A DNA stretch of 64,000 bases. Source: Zingiber officinale (Eukaryota; Streptophyta; Magnoliopsida; Zingiberales; Zingiberaceae). The notes below the pieces were generated by a model. It saw only the letters and a program-made list of their open reading frames with translations. It had not been told where the DNA came from and ran no database searches. This document shows, one piece after another, positions 1 to 12,489 of this stretch. The stretch covers positions 8,017,600 to 8,081,599 of the forward strand of contig NC_056001.1 in assembly GCF_018446385.1 (NCBI RefSeq), read 5' to 3'. The position numbers were made by a program, and so were the translations under genes. The number at the start of each line of letters is the position of its first letter. Position 1 is the first letter of the stretch.

Positions 1-7
1 TCCCTCC

Positions 8-904
8 GTGACCTATGGCGTTATCAAGCGAGCGCATGAGATCTCCGAGGAGCTTATAAAGCAGATTGACGCCGCCTCGAAGGCTAGGGATCAGGCCAGG
101 GAACAGGTTGAGCAACGGAATTACGAAATCACAATTGAAATTTCGCAGCTTGAGGCTGCAATTGTGACTCTTAAAGAAGAAGTTTCCAAGAAGAGCTCGG
201 AGCTGCAAAACCTGGAGCATGTAGCCGCTGAGAGGGGGACACGGATCTCAGAGATCGAGAGTGAGATGTCCAGACTGACACAGCTAGTTAGTGTAATAAG
301 TCGGTACATGCAAAATCCAATGAAGCCTCATTTGGAAGCAGTTCGACGAATACTAGGATATGTGAAGAGCACAATTGATTATGGTCTTGTGTATAAAAGA
401 ATTGGAGACTGTAAGTTAGTTGGTTACTGTGATGCTGACTATGCAGGAGATCATGACACTAGAAGGTCAACAACTGGTTACTTATTTAAGCTTGGTTCTG
501 GAGCAATTTCTTGGTGCAGCAAGAGACAACCAACTGTATCATTATCAAGCACTGAAGCTGAGTATCGAGCAGTAGCAATGGCAGCTCAAGAAAGCACATG
601 GTTGATTCAACTATTAAATAACCTACATCAACCAGTTGATTATGCAGTTCCAATATATTGTGACAATCAATCGGCAAGTCGTTTGGCGGAAAATCCGATC
701 TTTCATGCAAGAACTAAACATGTTGAAGTGCACTATCATTTTATCAGAGAAAAAGTTCTCCAAGAAGAAATTGAGATGAGACAAATCAGTACAGATGATC
801 AAGTTGCAGATTTGTTCACAAAAGGCTTGAGCGCCAGCAAATTCAAAAGGTTTCGTGATCAACTCGGCATAGTACAAAGGGTTGGTGTTGAGGGGGAGTG
901 TTAA
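8..904 (+). pseudogene. Chimeric ORF: coiled-coil gene fragment fused to Copia RNase H
   Basis: The open frame runs 298 codons and has two unrelated parts. Residues 1 to about 95 are charged and heptad-like, as in plant coiled-coil proteins, with no transposon similarity. From about residue 97 the sequence is the C-terminal end of a Copia polyprotein: the end of the reverse transcriptase region, then RNase H with the [20 protein letters not shown] and H[12 protein letters not shown] signatures, and finally the usual C-terminal ADLFTKGL segment. The stop lies just inside the LTR that starts at 899. The Copia element lacks its 5' two thirds, so it cannot transpose by itself. The fusion is in frame, which may be chance. 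The window starts inside the host part, so its true start and exon structure are unknown. The coiled-coil part may be an exon of a real gene disrupted by the insertion. Confidence 0.75.
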
Positions 905-1322
905 ATATCAACTCCAACTCAAATAAAGGATAAAACTTATCCAATAAAAGATAAGAGTTATAGATAAGATTTTCTATTTAATTATTTATTTTTTTCTAAT
1001 AGATAAAGATGACGACTTGGTAAAAGATAAAATTAAATATATGGTCAAGAGTGTTTTTCTCATTTCATGGATAAGAATTAGAATTTCATTGGCTAGGATT
1101 TAATTTAATTGAACGGTCCAGATTGTATGAAGAGTACTATAAATACTCTACCTTGTATTTAGTTTCAATTATCAATCAAGTATCAATTTGTGAGTCAAAG
1201 TTTTTTGTTTTTCTTCTTTGTCTTAGAATTGTGAGTGATCCACAAAAAGGGTGTTGTAGTGTTGTTATTGTTAGTGTAAGATAAGTAATTTATTTACTTA
1301 TTTGTTGGTCCAATTTTCAACA
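899..1322 (+). repeat. Copia 3' LTR
   Basis: The LTR starts TGTTAAATATC directly after the purine-rich tract GGGGGAG (892-898) and ends CAATTTTCAACA, so it has TG and CA ends. It is 424 bp long and contains a TATA-like CTATAAATACTC near 1138. It belongs with the truncated Copia coding end upstream. No 5' LTR is present, so a target duplication cannot be tested. Confidence 0.8.
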
Positions 1323-1960
1323 GAGGAGACTCAGTCGTCCTACCAGTAAAATGTAGTAAGGGGTTATCAGCTCAACGATCTAATATTCTTTTTTGACATC
1401 TTGTGTAACCATTGTCAGGAAATCAAGGGGATATGCTCCGTGCGAGTCGTACGGCGGAAGCTTCCATCCTACAAAGCATAGAAATGGCAGGCCTATTTCA
1501 AGAAAGTTGTCACTGCTCTTCGTTTTCTTCTTCCACCACTTGCTTGACTTGAGCCTTGGAGTACCTACGCTGAGACCTCTCCTTGGCCCGGTCACTGATA
1601 TTTTCTTCTACCAGTTTTTATTTTTGCCACGCTGGCTCGTTCGCAGCATTAGGGTCCTCATCTTCTTGCGGTAACATCGGAGCCACCTAGCCAGTGCACC
1701 ATTTTCCTTGCTTTCAGACATGATCAAATTTGACGCCATTTGTGGAAACTTTGCCTGATCTAAAATGCGAAGATGGAAGAGGCTGGAAGGTTCACTACAG
1801 TTACCCTATCACAGAACGATTTGGAGTTGCTCGTGGCTGCCAAGGCACAAAAATTATCGCAACAACAAGTTGTTGGACAACCTTTACCGAACGATCCAGT
1901 ATTCTCGATGACAGGACCTCACACCGAGCGGAGGACTAGGGCCGAAGGGTTGATTTGAGG
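1323..1960 (+). mobile_element. Tat-type Ty3/gypsy fragment: LTR 3' part plus leader and gag start
   Basis: Positions 1325-1735 match 3229-3725 at clearly diverged but alignable identity, which marks them as two copies of one LTR type. The segment leads into TTTGACGCCATTTGTGG near 1730, the decayed form of the leader motif TTTGGCGTCGTTTGTGG seen at 44927 in the larger Tat element. A short gag-like start follows (from 1773, with the peptide TLSQNDLELLVAAKAQ). The 5' part of the LTR is missing, cut off at the end of the Copia LTR. Confidence 0.6.
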
Positions 1961-2690
1961 CAATTGTATGATGAAGACTACCCTATTTGCTATGTTGTGC
2001 TAACTCTTTATTTCCAAGGTAGATATAATTTTTATTGCCTGAACTAACCTTTTTTTGTAGGGAGAAGGCTGCTGAAGAAAAGGACTCCGAGCGTCCGGAC
2101 TCCAAGGGCCCGGAGCTGGTCTGGGGGCCCGATGCAGGGTGGCCCAGGCGGGCCACATGCTCCTAGGCAATCCGGGCGCCCGAACTTGGTCCAGGCGCTC
2201 GGAACCGAAAAATCATCCACAAGTTGACGTGAAGCGCGTCGATTGGCCGAGCCACGTGATCTAGGCGCTCGGAGGGGTTCCAGGCGCCTAGAATGGACCT
2301 ATTTAAAGGCCTTCGACCCGGAGCTTCAGGACGACAATGACTACAAGTTTTTTTTCTTGCTCGGTGCTCCGAAAAAGCTCCTGCGATGTTGCAACACTCC
2401 ACCGACAACCGGACTTCATCTTTACTTAGTTTTCTTTGTTATCGGTAATTTTATATATAGTTTATGTACTTATCTTGTAACACTTTTTGCGAACTATTAT
2501 ATTGCCCAACGAAAGCACTCGACGAGTGCGGGTCTTGGAGTAGAAGTCGTCGAAGGCTCCGAACTAAGTAAAACCAACTTGTGTTAGCATTGGTTTATCT
2601 CTCTTCCGCTGCGTAACTTAGTTTTAATTCGCTTTCGATTTTGAACGATTGTTATTCACTCCCCCTCTAGTGTTCTTTCCTATCCTACAC
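1961..2690 (+). repeat. Truncated LTR with palindromic words upstream of a TATA-like box
   Basis: This segment has the 3' signature shared by several LTRs in the window (TATTCACTCCCCCTCTAG, then a CA end near 2690). Between 2085 and 2295 it is GC-rich and full of short self-complementary words such as GGGCCC, CCTAGG, GGGCGCCC, CACGTG and AGGCGCCT. A TATA-like CTATTTAAAGGCC follows at 2299-2311. The 5' end is not defined. It has no coding capacity. Confidence 0.55.
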
Positions 2691-3735
2691 ATACGACTCG
2701 GTTGAATAGTTCAGTCGACCAGATCTTTTGGTTGATGTGATGGTCAAAGTCAAGGAGGGGTCAACACTCGAGGTCGGCACGGGCATACAACTTGGTTGAA
2801 TAGTCCAGTTGATCGGATCTCTTATTGAATCGAGTCCCCAAGTCCTCCTGGCTTGACGGAATCATGAGCCGCGCCCTAGTTCGATTCAGATCTGAGCAGC
2901 ACAATCATATGATTTGGTCAAATAGTCCAACCGTTCGACCTCTTGTCTGATCGGATCCTGAGTCCTCCCAGCTCGATACAATCCTAAGCCGAGTCATCTC
3001 GGCTCGAGTAGACTACTCATCCGCTCAGATCCTGAGTCCTCCCAGCTCAATGGAATCCTGAGTTGAGTCCTCTCGGCTCGACTGGACTACTTGCCCGAGC
3101 GAACGCTAGGTCCTCAGAAAGGCCAAGTCCTCAAGGACGACTAATCCTCAAAGTGTCGAGTCCTCAGAATGGTCAACACTCTTTAGCTGACCCGACCCCG
3201 TCTGAGTAAGGACTTCGACCAGACATTGGAGGGGACTCGGTCGTCCTACCAGTAGTAAGAACCCATTACCTTAACGACCTAATATTCCTTTTTGATATCT
3301 TGTATAACTATTGTCAGGGAATCTAGGGGCTATGCTCTGTGTAAGTCATATGACGAAAGCTTCTATCCTGCAAAGCATAGAAATGGTAGGCCTATTTTAG
3401 GAAAATTATCAAAATGTTAGAACAGTCGGTCTTATTTTGATAATACATTAATATTCATGTAAGAGGAAAAGTAATACTATATAAGGGGGTCTGCATCTAC
3501 ATGCGCAGGAATGCTTCTCCATTAGAGCTTACTATTTATCATCCCTGCTCTTCAATTTTTTTTCTTTTACCACTTACGTGACTTGAGCGTCTCAATGTCT
3601 GTGTTGGGGGCCCTCCTCCTCAACCCGATCACTGACATTTTCTTCTCCTAATTCTTATTTATGCTATGAAGGCTCATTCACGACATCAGGGTCCTAGTCT
3701 TCTCATGGTGCATATCAGAGCCACCTAGCTAGTTG
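2691..3735 (+). repeat. Tat-type gypsy LTR, old copy
   Basis: The first half (2735-3180) contains imperfect repeats around the phrase TGAGTCCTCCCAGCTCGAT and GGTCAAAGTCAAGGAGG, the latter also present in the Tat LTR at 44390. The second half (3229-3725) matches 1325-1735. No coding sequence follows, so it is a solo or truncated LTR. Exact ends were not resolved. Confidence 0.55.
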
Positions 3736-6222
3736 GTGCAAATCTGCTTTGCTTAAGACAAATCAACTAACATATGTATGAGAAAACAACCCGTTTGAAA
3801 TAGTCACTTATATTTTTGTCTAAATTAAAAAACATAGTAAACGAAGTACAAAACAACCTAGATTTACTATTATAACCATTTGACATTGATCATCTGGAAA
3901 TATATATACTGAACCAAACAGAATGTTATCATGATAGATAAGCAAACAAGTTCAAACAAATTGCTTTTGAAAATTCCCCAAGGCTGACGTTATGGAAACA
4001 CATGATACATCAACAGAATGAAAGTGTGCATTGTGCACTCTTTTCTCCTCTAATGAACTGTAGAGGCAAAACATGCCGGGAATCTGATGATAGGAATGCA
4101 TCAAAGTACTTATCGTTGGCCAAGGAGTGTTTAATTCCATTAAAACTTTAAAGGGGACAACAATCCAACGGATTGCGAATCATAAAATTGGCTTCACAGA
4201 GAGATGATAAAATGTTGCGTTTGCCCTCGCAGACGAGGTCGACGATGAAAGAAGGGGTTGGGCACGCGGATCGGATTGATGCCGGCGACTGGTCGACCGG
4301 AGAGGATCGAACGATTCAACAGCGAGTCTCGCGTTTCTCTCCTCCTCGCTGTTTGGGAGGAGGGGAGGGGAGGGGAGGGGAAAGGAAACTTAAAATTTTA
4401 TTTGAAAGAAAGTGAGCTATGGAAAGAAAAGATAAAATAGGATAAATTTTAATTTTCCTTACATATGAAATAAAAGAATTTTTTAAATCTTTATTTAGAG
4501 TGTAAGGAAGGATAAGGGGAATTAAAAAAAATTTATATTCTAATTTTATTCCTATTTTATTATATTAATTTTAAAAATTATTATTTTAAATATTCTTTAC
4601 GTTGATATAGTAAGGAGTTGTCATGGGCTATAGCCCAGTCCAACTCCTAAACATATAGGGTTAGACGACATAAGTTTATTAATCTTCGATTAACTATTGG
4701 CGGTTGCAAAAAAGAAATATAAAAGTTTCTTCTACATTACTACGTCACATGCAAATCTGTAATCCATTTAATTTGTGTCTCTCTCTATTTTTTTTTTTTA
4801 ATTTTCATTCTACAAGATGCATGTTTCTAATATCAAGAGCAGTGTCGCGAATTGATATATGGAGTCGTGAGTTGGTGGCGGCATCCTGAGGCCACAATGA
4901 CGACAATCGACAATGTCAAGCAGGATGACAATAGCGTTGTGAGGCCATCACGGTGAAGACATGGTGCAAAGATGGCATAGAGCGTAGTTGGCGTGGGGCC
5001 ACGACGATTGCGACATTGCAAGTCCATGATGATATAAGCCTACAACAGTGACAACGATGCGAGCCTATTTGACAGCGGCGACTATACGCCACCCTCGTCA
5101 TGACTGGGTCGACACGTCTTCTACGTCGATGTACCCTTACAATTATGTCAACACAGGAGGCGAGTAGTTGTGGATTGAGGTCCTACACAAGATGCTCGAA
5201 CACGGCCTCACGCTATGCTTGTGGATTGACTATCTCTATTTCACAATCGACAACACGCTCTTTAACACAAGTATTAGTGGCTAGACTTTTTATCATAGTC
5301 CTAAATTTTCAACATATACGAATTAAATATCATTATCGTTAAATTAACTTAATAATTTTATAAATAATAAAAATAAAATAAAATAAAATAAAATAAAATT
5401 TGGTCAAATAGTTAAAGAAGAGATGACAATAGGCTCGCATAAAGTGAAACTCAGACTTCTTCTATGGTGGACTGGGTCAACTCAAGATCAGCTCAATGCA
5501 CTTCTAATTTCTGGATCCGTCCTGCCATCGCCTGACGCTCGTACTCCGTCGATGCCAATGCTGACTTTGATGTCGACGTCGACTTCAACGTTGACTTCGA
5601 TGCCGATGCTAATGCCGATACCGACTTTGACGTCGATAACGTCGAGTTTAATAAATGAGTTAGAAATGTTTGAATATGTAAGTTTTAACTCATAAATATA
5701 TACAATATACATGCATCAGATTTTTGAATGCTTAAGTTTTTAATAAAAGTGATAGTAATTTTATAACTTTATATATTTAACTTTATTCTCACTTTTCTTT
5801 CAAACACGATAACACATGTTATGTTAATAAAACTTCTCTCTTTCAAATTAAAAAAATATAAATACTCTATTTTCTCTTCCTTCTCCTTCGTTTAATAAAC
5901 CTTGTCCCATTTATTCCCAGGAAGATAGTTGTCCTTTGTAACCTTTATTTTCATTTTTTTATTTCGCTTTTTCTGTTTTCTGTTTAGACGGCAAACACAA
6001 TATTTTTGGAAACAAGTAAAGATATTAATGATTTTAAATTCCGAGAATTTGACGACCTAAAACATATTTTAAATAAGTAAATAAATTTTAAGGATAAAAT
6101 AATATCTTTTTCTGTACGAGAATGTGATGTTAAATGCAGATAGAAAATAAAAATTTAAAGAAATTAGATATTTTTTTAAAATTTATTTTGGCAAAGAAAG
6201 AAGCAAGTAAGACTCTTGCAAA
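3736..6222. other. AT-rich intergenic region without a recognisable gene
   Basis: The short open frames here show no protein-like composition. Notable items are a G-rich run at 4356-4381, an AAAAT-type microsatellite at about 5365-5400, and a low-complexity stretch of GTCGAC/GATGCC-like hexamers at about 5540-5645 that produces Ser-Thr-Met or Asp-Val repeats in translation. Confidence 0.6.
4356..4381 (+). repeat. G-rich run with G-quadruplex potential
   Basis: Several runs of three or four G separated by single A or short linkers occur in about 26 bases (GGGAGGAGGGGAGGGG and onward). The pattern fits the simple quadruplex rule. There is no gene nearby on either strand that it obviously controls. 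Confidence 0.6.
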
Positions 6223-6434
6223 TTCTATAATTTTATTTTTTTCATTTTAATATCTAGTTAACGTAATTTTATTTTGGAAAAGGAATAATAATTTTATTTT
6301 CGCATTGAACCGATATCATCCGTCGGATTTCTATAATTTTATTTTTTTCATCTTGATATCTAGTTAAAGTAATTTTATTTTGGAAAAGGAATAATAATTT
6401 TATTTTCTCATTGAACCGATATCATCCGTCGGAT
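6223..6434. repeat. 106-bp tandem duplication
   Basis: Two adjacent copies begin at TTCTATAATTTTATTTTT (6223 and 6329) and both end in CCGATATCATCCGTCGGATTT. They differ at only a few positions. The second copy ends about 320 bp upstream of the clathrin adaptor start codon, so it may lie in its promoter. Confidence 0.85.
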
Positions 6435-6758
6435 TTACGTAGGACGATCTTTTTCGTTGATATAGTTCACTACTCACGCGCCATCACCTCATAACGTCCT
6501 CGAATCTATTTGCTAAAGCGCACCTATTTTTATTAATTGTGCGCTCCTGGATCCAGTGGCCCCAAGTTAACAGGACGATTGGAGATTAAAAATGCGAGAA
6601 AAGGGGGTAAGTATATCAGGGAGAAGCCGGAGGTGGCGGGTTGGAAAGGGGGCTCACATCTACGACAGGGTAAGCCATTCCCTCTCGCTCTCTCTTCCTC
6701 CTTTAGGGAAAGGAAGGGTGGGGTTAGGGAGGGAGAAATCAAGGTCAGAACGGGGTGG

Positions 6759-9700
6759 ATGGGGACATGGCGGAAGGCCTACGGAGCCCTCAAGGATTCT
6801 ACCAAAGTTGGGCTCGCCAAGGTCAATAGCGAATTCAAGGTCGGTGATCTCTTCCTTCAATCGAAAGTTTAAACCTTTATTTCTGGCGTGATGTATCTTA
6901 GCATTGGTTGGAACATGAAAAGGTCGGGTTTTGACTCTGCCTAATTTGTGTTTGTTTTATTTCTTCCTCGGTTGATTTGATGCAAGGACTTGGATATTGC
7001 TATCGTGAAAGCAACAAACCATGTAGAATGCCCCCCGAAGGAGCGACACGTGCGGAGTGAGTGGTCCTTTTTCTGTTTGATCAGCATTTGTACTTTGCCA
7101 TCGATATGTTATTTTATCGATGCTTCATTCACTTATTTGAAGTTTAGGAAATAAATGGGAATTTGGTTCCTTGTGTCTGTTTAAAATTAGTGTATTGAAG
7201 ATGGAACTTGAAACTCAGATTCTTTAGTATTTATTTTTTTTCCTAGTTCTGAGCACACTTGGAACCTTTTTTCTCCTTCAACTGGTCCTTTGTCTTTCAA
7301 GCGGATATTTGCGTGAGGACCTTAAAATTTGAAGCTTGCATTTTTTTTTTCCAGCAATCTTTGCTGCTACCTCAGTGGTTCGCCCCCGAGCTGATGTAGC
7401 TTACTGCATCTATGCGCTTGGCAGAAGATTGTCCAAGACTCGTAATTGGATGGTATGTGAAATGCAAATACTCGAATACATGTTGTGACTTGTGAATTTC
7501 GCCTTTATTGAATCAATTGCTTTATGCTTTGTGTTCCATCTTAGCTATCATTCTTATTAGAATTTCAAAGTTCAAAATGACATGTAAGAGAGCACCATTA
7601 TACAACATTATTCTGAAAAGAAGTAGATTATAAAACTAGTATGATATTGAGAAACAAAAATCATAAGAAACAGTGTGAAATTTGATTTCTCGAGTACTAT
7701 GATCTTTCTTTCTGATCGTGTGCCGGAATATTAGGAATTTATTTGGGGTGCTTTTCATATTTGTCCCTTTAAATTTAGATAAATTTCATGCAAATGTCAA
7801 TGGGTGGAATCTCTCTTTGTGATTTTGACTACTATTGTTCAAGTCGTGAGAATAGGTTTGCTCTGCACCTTACCACTTCTCTTAGTAATTCATTATAATT
7901 GAATTTTCTTAGTAAATTGAAATAACAAAAAATGAGGTTACCTTAGCTAGGTGGTCTAAAGTGTGTTACTACTCTCAAGAGTTGAGATTCAATTTTGAAA
8001 AAGAAAAAAATTGTGATGAAATATTTGTTTACCTTTTGACTATTGACTAGCATATAAACTTATTAGCTACAAAAGGCAGAAAAGAAATCATATTAAGAAT
8101 CTCACTATTTTCTCATAAAATGGATAAGGGAACATCACCAAACAACTTTCTTCTTCATAGGTGTTTGTGTAACTTGACTAACTTCAAAATGATCTTAGTC
8201 TTGATGAATATTTTACAGGTCGCATTGAAAACATTGATAGTTGTCCACAGGACAATGAGGGAAGGTGATCCTACATTTCGAGAGGAACTATTAAGCTATT
8301 CTCGTCGTGGAAGTATTCTTCAGATAGCCAACTTTAAAGATGACTCATGTCCTTTGGGTTTGTTTCCTTTCAATTGTCGTGAAATTTAATGTCACATACG
8401 TTTTTCTGGTTTACTAGGAAAAAGCGTATGCATAATATCTACTTTTCCATTGCTATAGCTTGGGATTGCTCTGCGTGGGTACGTACATATGCACTCTATC
8501 TGGAAGAGCGACTTGAATGTTTTAGAATCTTAAAATATGACATTGAATCAGAACGTCTGACGAAGCCCCTACAGCAAGAGCCCACAAAGGTAGACTCTCT
8601 TTTTTACTTTTTTACATATATTTCCTAACATTTAGAAATGATTTTGCGTTTCATCTTTGTTTGCAGGGACATAGTCGAACTAGAACTTTATGTTGTCCTG
8701 ATCTGTTAGAACAATTGCCTGCTTTACAGCAACTTCTCTTCCGGCTCATTGGTTGTCATGTAAAGCATCTGTCACCATCATTCTTCGTATTTAGTCAGAA
8801 TATTTTGGAAAAATTAATCGTATCTTGTTTTCCATTATTTCTTGTTCTCATCTTACTTTATCTGGTTTAATTTGTAGCCTGAAGGAGCAGCATGTGGAAA
8901 CCTGCTCATTCAATATGCATTGGCTCTGGTACAATTTAAATTTTCTTGTCTATCTTCACGTGATCATGGAAAAACTAAACTTTCATTTTCATGAGTTTTT
9001 TTTAGTATAATCTACTTTGGGTGTTTTAGTTCTTGTCCTCTTGTGGTTCTTTATGCTGGTCTTTATTCATTTTGTCTTTAGTCAACTTCCTTTGTGGCGC
9101 AATACATCTATCTGTATTTGTGAATTGTCATACTTGGATTTCAAATTTATAATGTAGAAAAATTTGAGGTTAGTGATGTGTCTTCAGAATTGGGCTTCAT
9201 ACTTTCATGAGAAAATCTTTCTTTCTGACAAAGAAAAGAAAAAAGAAAACTGGTTATAATTGATATTGGTTGCTACCAACATAATAAATTTATTTATTTT
9301 TGTTGCTGTGCAAAAGGTCAATATGCTGATCCCGATCGAAGCACATGCATAGGCATATTGATATCTACTAATCCATTGTAACTACATATACTTGCTAGTT
9401 GCTGCCGTTAGCTAAGCAATCATTTTCAAAGCCATGATTGTAAATTTTCTGCACTTGTATTATTATTTATACTATTGGTGGACAATGCCACATACAAAAA
9501 ATTCAATTGAATAGCTACAAAAGTAGATACCTGTATTATGCCATGAAGAAATAATAATGTGAGTAAAGTATAATAAACTTTGGTGAATTTCTTATAAAAA
9601 AAATCTGATACTTCCCACACTTCTAAACACCAAGCTGACAATTTTCCTGAATTATTTTTTAGGTTTTAAAAGAGAGCTTTAAAATATATTGCTCGATCAA

Positions 9701-12289
9701 TGATGGCATCATCAATCTTGTTGATATGGTAATTCAATCTCTACATAGATATTTAACATATACTGACTCAAAGAGAAATAATTCCAATAAATTTTTAATT
9801 ACTTTTTATGCAGTTCTTTGAGATGTCAAAATATGACGCCATCAAAGCACTCGATATTTATAAGAGAGCTGGACAACAGGTAGTAATATTCCTTATAAAG
9901 TTGAATACATTTTTGCCACAATTAACTAATTTCTAATAAAAAGATTCAAGAAAAGACTAATGCCCAGTTGGATATTTTCTGAAATCACACGTCTTTATTA
10001 TTTTCAGGCTGAAACTCTTTCTGAGTTCTATGAATTCTGCAAACATTTGGAGCTTGCCAGGAACTTTCAGTTCCCTACTTTAAGACAGGTCTCATTTCAA
10101 CCACTCTTGCAGATAGACATATCTTGTTTCTTTTCTTTCTTCCAACTAAATTAAACTGCAAGGTCCAAATCACAATGCTGGTCACCTTAGTTTTAATCCC
10201 ATGGTACGTTAGATCTTGGCCTCTTTTTTCCAAAAGGAGAAACGCAGATTTACCTTTTTGCCAGTTTGACATGGAGGGAACTATTTTAAAGAAAATGACT
10301 AAATCCCATTGCAACACTATCTTAAGTTATAGGAGCCGCACCATCAAATTTAATGTTGACTACTTGAATAATAGAATAAAAAATATTGCTCAGTTTCAAT
10401 TGATCTTGGCTGGCTATTGTACTGCTTTATTTGTAAAGTTGATTTTCTACTAACAGTTTGTTATCTTCTTTTAGCCACCTCCTTCATTTCTTGCTACAAT
10501 GGAAGAATACATCAGAGAAGCACCTGGGGTTGGCTCTGTCTCAAGTAAGAAGCTGGTGAGTCAAATTAACTAGGAAAATTTTGATCATAGTTTTTTTTTC
10601 ATAGATTTCCAGTAGCTTGATCAATTATAACATATTGATTCTATTTTTTTGCTTGCATTTTATATCCTGTAGAAAAGTATCTTTTTCACTGTTTTATCCA
10701 CATAACATGATTCATTTAAGGACACACTAAAATTTAGAAGTTGTAATCCAACTGAAATCATGAAAAGTTCCCACTTAAAGTTAGAGTTTCTAGCCTTTCT
10801 ACCGCATTATTGTTGGCAGTGAAGCACGAACATGAACAATTTAAAAGGAAGGACTATCCAATTTCAGTTGATGTTTCAAAATTTAACATTGATGCTCACT
10901 GTCAAGTTGTTTCTGTCCAACATCTTCTCCAGACCAATATCATTGAAAAAAAAGCTTTTGAATATCTAGAAAACATGTCTTTCATCCATATACTAGTTTA
11001 CATGTTTTAGAGATCTTGTGCATCTTAATTTTAACTCTTCAACCAGCTGTAGTCGACAAATTCTTTTTACAGAGTCGGCCCTAGAAAACAACAAATACAT
11101 CATATATTAGGCTCCTAATATCTTTATCCAGAGACTTCATATGAATACAAATTAGGTCTTCTTTATATGTTCAAACTAGGAATATGAAGAAAAGAACCTT
11201 CTAACTTACAATCAAGAAGACGTCACTCCAGAAGAAAAACCAGCTGAAGAAGAAAAGGAAGAGCCTCCTGCAGAAGAGCAACCACCACCAGAACCCAAAT
11301 CCGAACCTGAACCTGTAGTGAACGTTGAGCCACCACCTGTTACCACTGCTGACTTACTGGTAAAATCTGCACAGCATTTCGCACGCATTATTTTTTCTTC
11401 TCTTTTCATAATAAAGCTGCACCAGCAGAAACATAACCATCACTTCTGTCGTAATGCAGGGCTTGGATGAAATAAATCCTGCTGCTGCTGAACTTGAGGA
11501 TAGCAATGCATTGGCTCTTGCCATAATTTCTCCAGGTGTGTTTCTTTTTCATCATATGCACATTTCATCTCTACTACAACACAATTGTAGATACCAATTC
11601 TCTAACGTTTCTGTATCGTGAATATGCTTGCGTTTCAAATTACTATTATCAATCATTTCTTACATTTGCAGGTAATGCACCAAAGCCTCCATCAGCCACT
11701 GACCTGTTTGCAACCGATTCCTCCGGATGGGAGTTGGCATTGGTCACTGCCCCAAGCACCAGCACCAGCCAATTGGTTGAGAGCAAACTGGTACATTTTG
11801 TGATCTAACACTAGCAGTCTAGCACGTTCTTCCATCTTTCCCTTCCCAAAAATTTCACCCACACTTCGTTTGGCTGTGCAGGGTGGCGGTTTCGATAAGC
11901 TCTTGCTTGACAGCCTCTATGAAGACTCAGCCAGGAGACAACAGATCGCCGCAGCCTACAGTGGCGGCGGTATGGATGCTAATCCTTTCGACTATAGGGA
12001 CCCGTTTGCCATGTCGAATGGCATCGCACCGCCACCAAACGTGCAGATGGCAATGATGGCTCAGCAGCAGCAGCAATACTACTATCAACAACAAATACAA
12101 CAGCACTACCCAATGCAGCAACAGCAATACTATCACCAGCAGCCACAGCAGCAGCAGCAGCAGCAGCAAATGATGATGATGGTGCCTTATCAACCTCAAC
12201 AACAGCCGGGCTCAGCCAATCCTTTTGGCGATCCATTTGGTGGCTTCTCACCTGCTTCAGCTCCACACAGCGATCAACATTTGCTCTGA
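6759..12289 (+). CDS. AP180/CALM-type clathrin assembly protein (ANTH domain), 15 exons
   Basis: Endocytic adaptor that binds plasma-membrane phosphoinositide and recruits clathrin. I assembled exons 6759-6839, 6987-7056, 7355-7452, 8219-8357, 8459-8589, 8667-8759, 8878-8928, 9663-9728, 9814-9879, 10008-10088, 10475-10555, 11180-11359, 11460-11535, 11672-11790 and 11882-12289. All introns are GT-AG, phases match, and the sum is 1740 nt (579 residues). The start [16 protein letters not shown] is the usual family N terminus. Residues 35-48, [14 protein letters not shown], fit the PIP2-binding pattern K-x9-K-x-R-H. The ANTH fold runs to about residue 290, followed by an acidic Pro/Glu linker. 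LLGLD at 378-382, formed across the exon 12/13 junction, is a clathrin-box-like motif. NPF and DPF motifs and a Gln-rich tail follow. It most resembles the plant PICALM1-type proteins. A CT-rich 5' leader precedes the start. The gene appears intact. Confidence 0.93.
12060..12215 (+). repeat. CAG/CAA-rich polyglutamine stretch in the last exon
   Basis: The last exon of the clathrin adaptor contains several runs of glutamine codons interrupted by Tyr, His and Met, the longest being eight Gln codons near 12145-12168. Gln-rich tails are common in plant AP180 proteins. Mixed CAG and CAA codons suggest a fairly stable tract. Confidence 0.85.
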
Positions 12290-12482
12290 GTGGGTCATTC
12301 ATTCCTGTACTCTTGTTATCATGGCTGCGCCATTCTTATAGCGATTTGTTTAGCCAATCCGTTTTTGTCTCCTTCACAGGGCGTAGCTCCACAGGGCATT
12401 CAATCAACTATATAAACTCGATCGATTGTTTTCTACGGCCAATTATTTTTGCACTACAAAACTTAGCAATGAAATCGACCAA

Positions 12483-12488
12483 AATAAA
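12483..12488 (+). terminator. Putative poly(A) signal AATAAA
   Basis: AATAAA lies 194 bp after the stop codon of the clathrin adaptor, a usual 3' UTR distance. It is the first exact match downstream. Plant poly(A) signals are loose, so this is a suggestion only. Confidence 0.4.
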
Positions 12489-12489
12489 T

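Noticed and set aside
5488-5712. Frame with Asp-Val or Ser-Thr-Met repeats
   Set aside because: It is the translation of a low-complexity hexamer stretch, not a gene.
11927-12202. His/Leu-rich minus-strand frame
   Set aside because: It is antisense to the polyglutamine exon of the clathrin adaptor.
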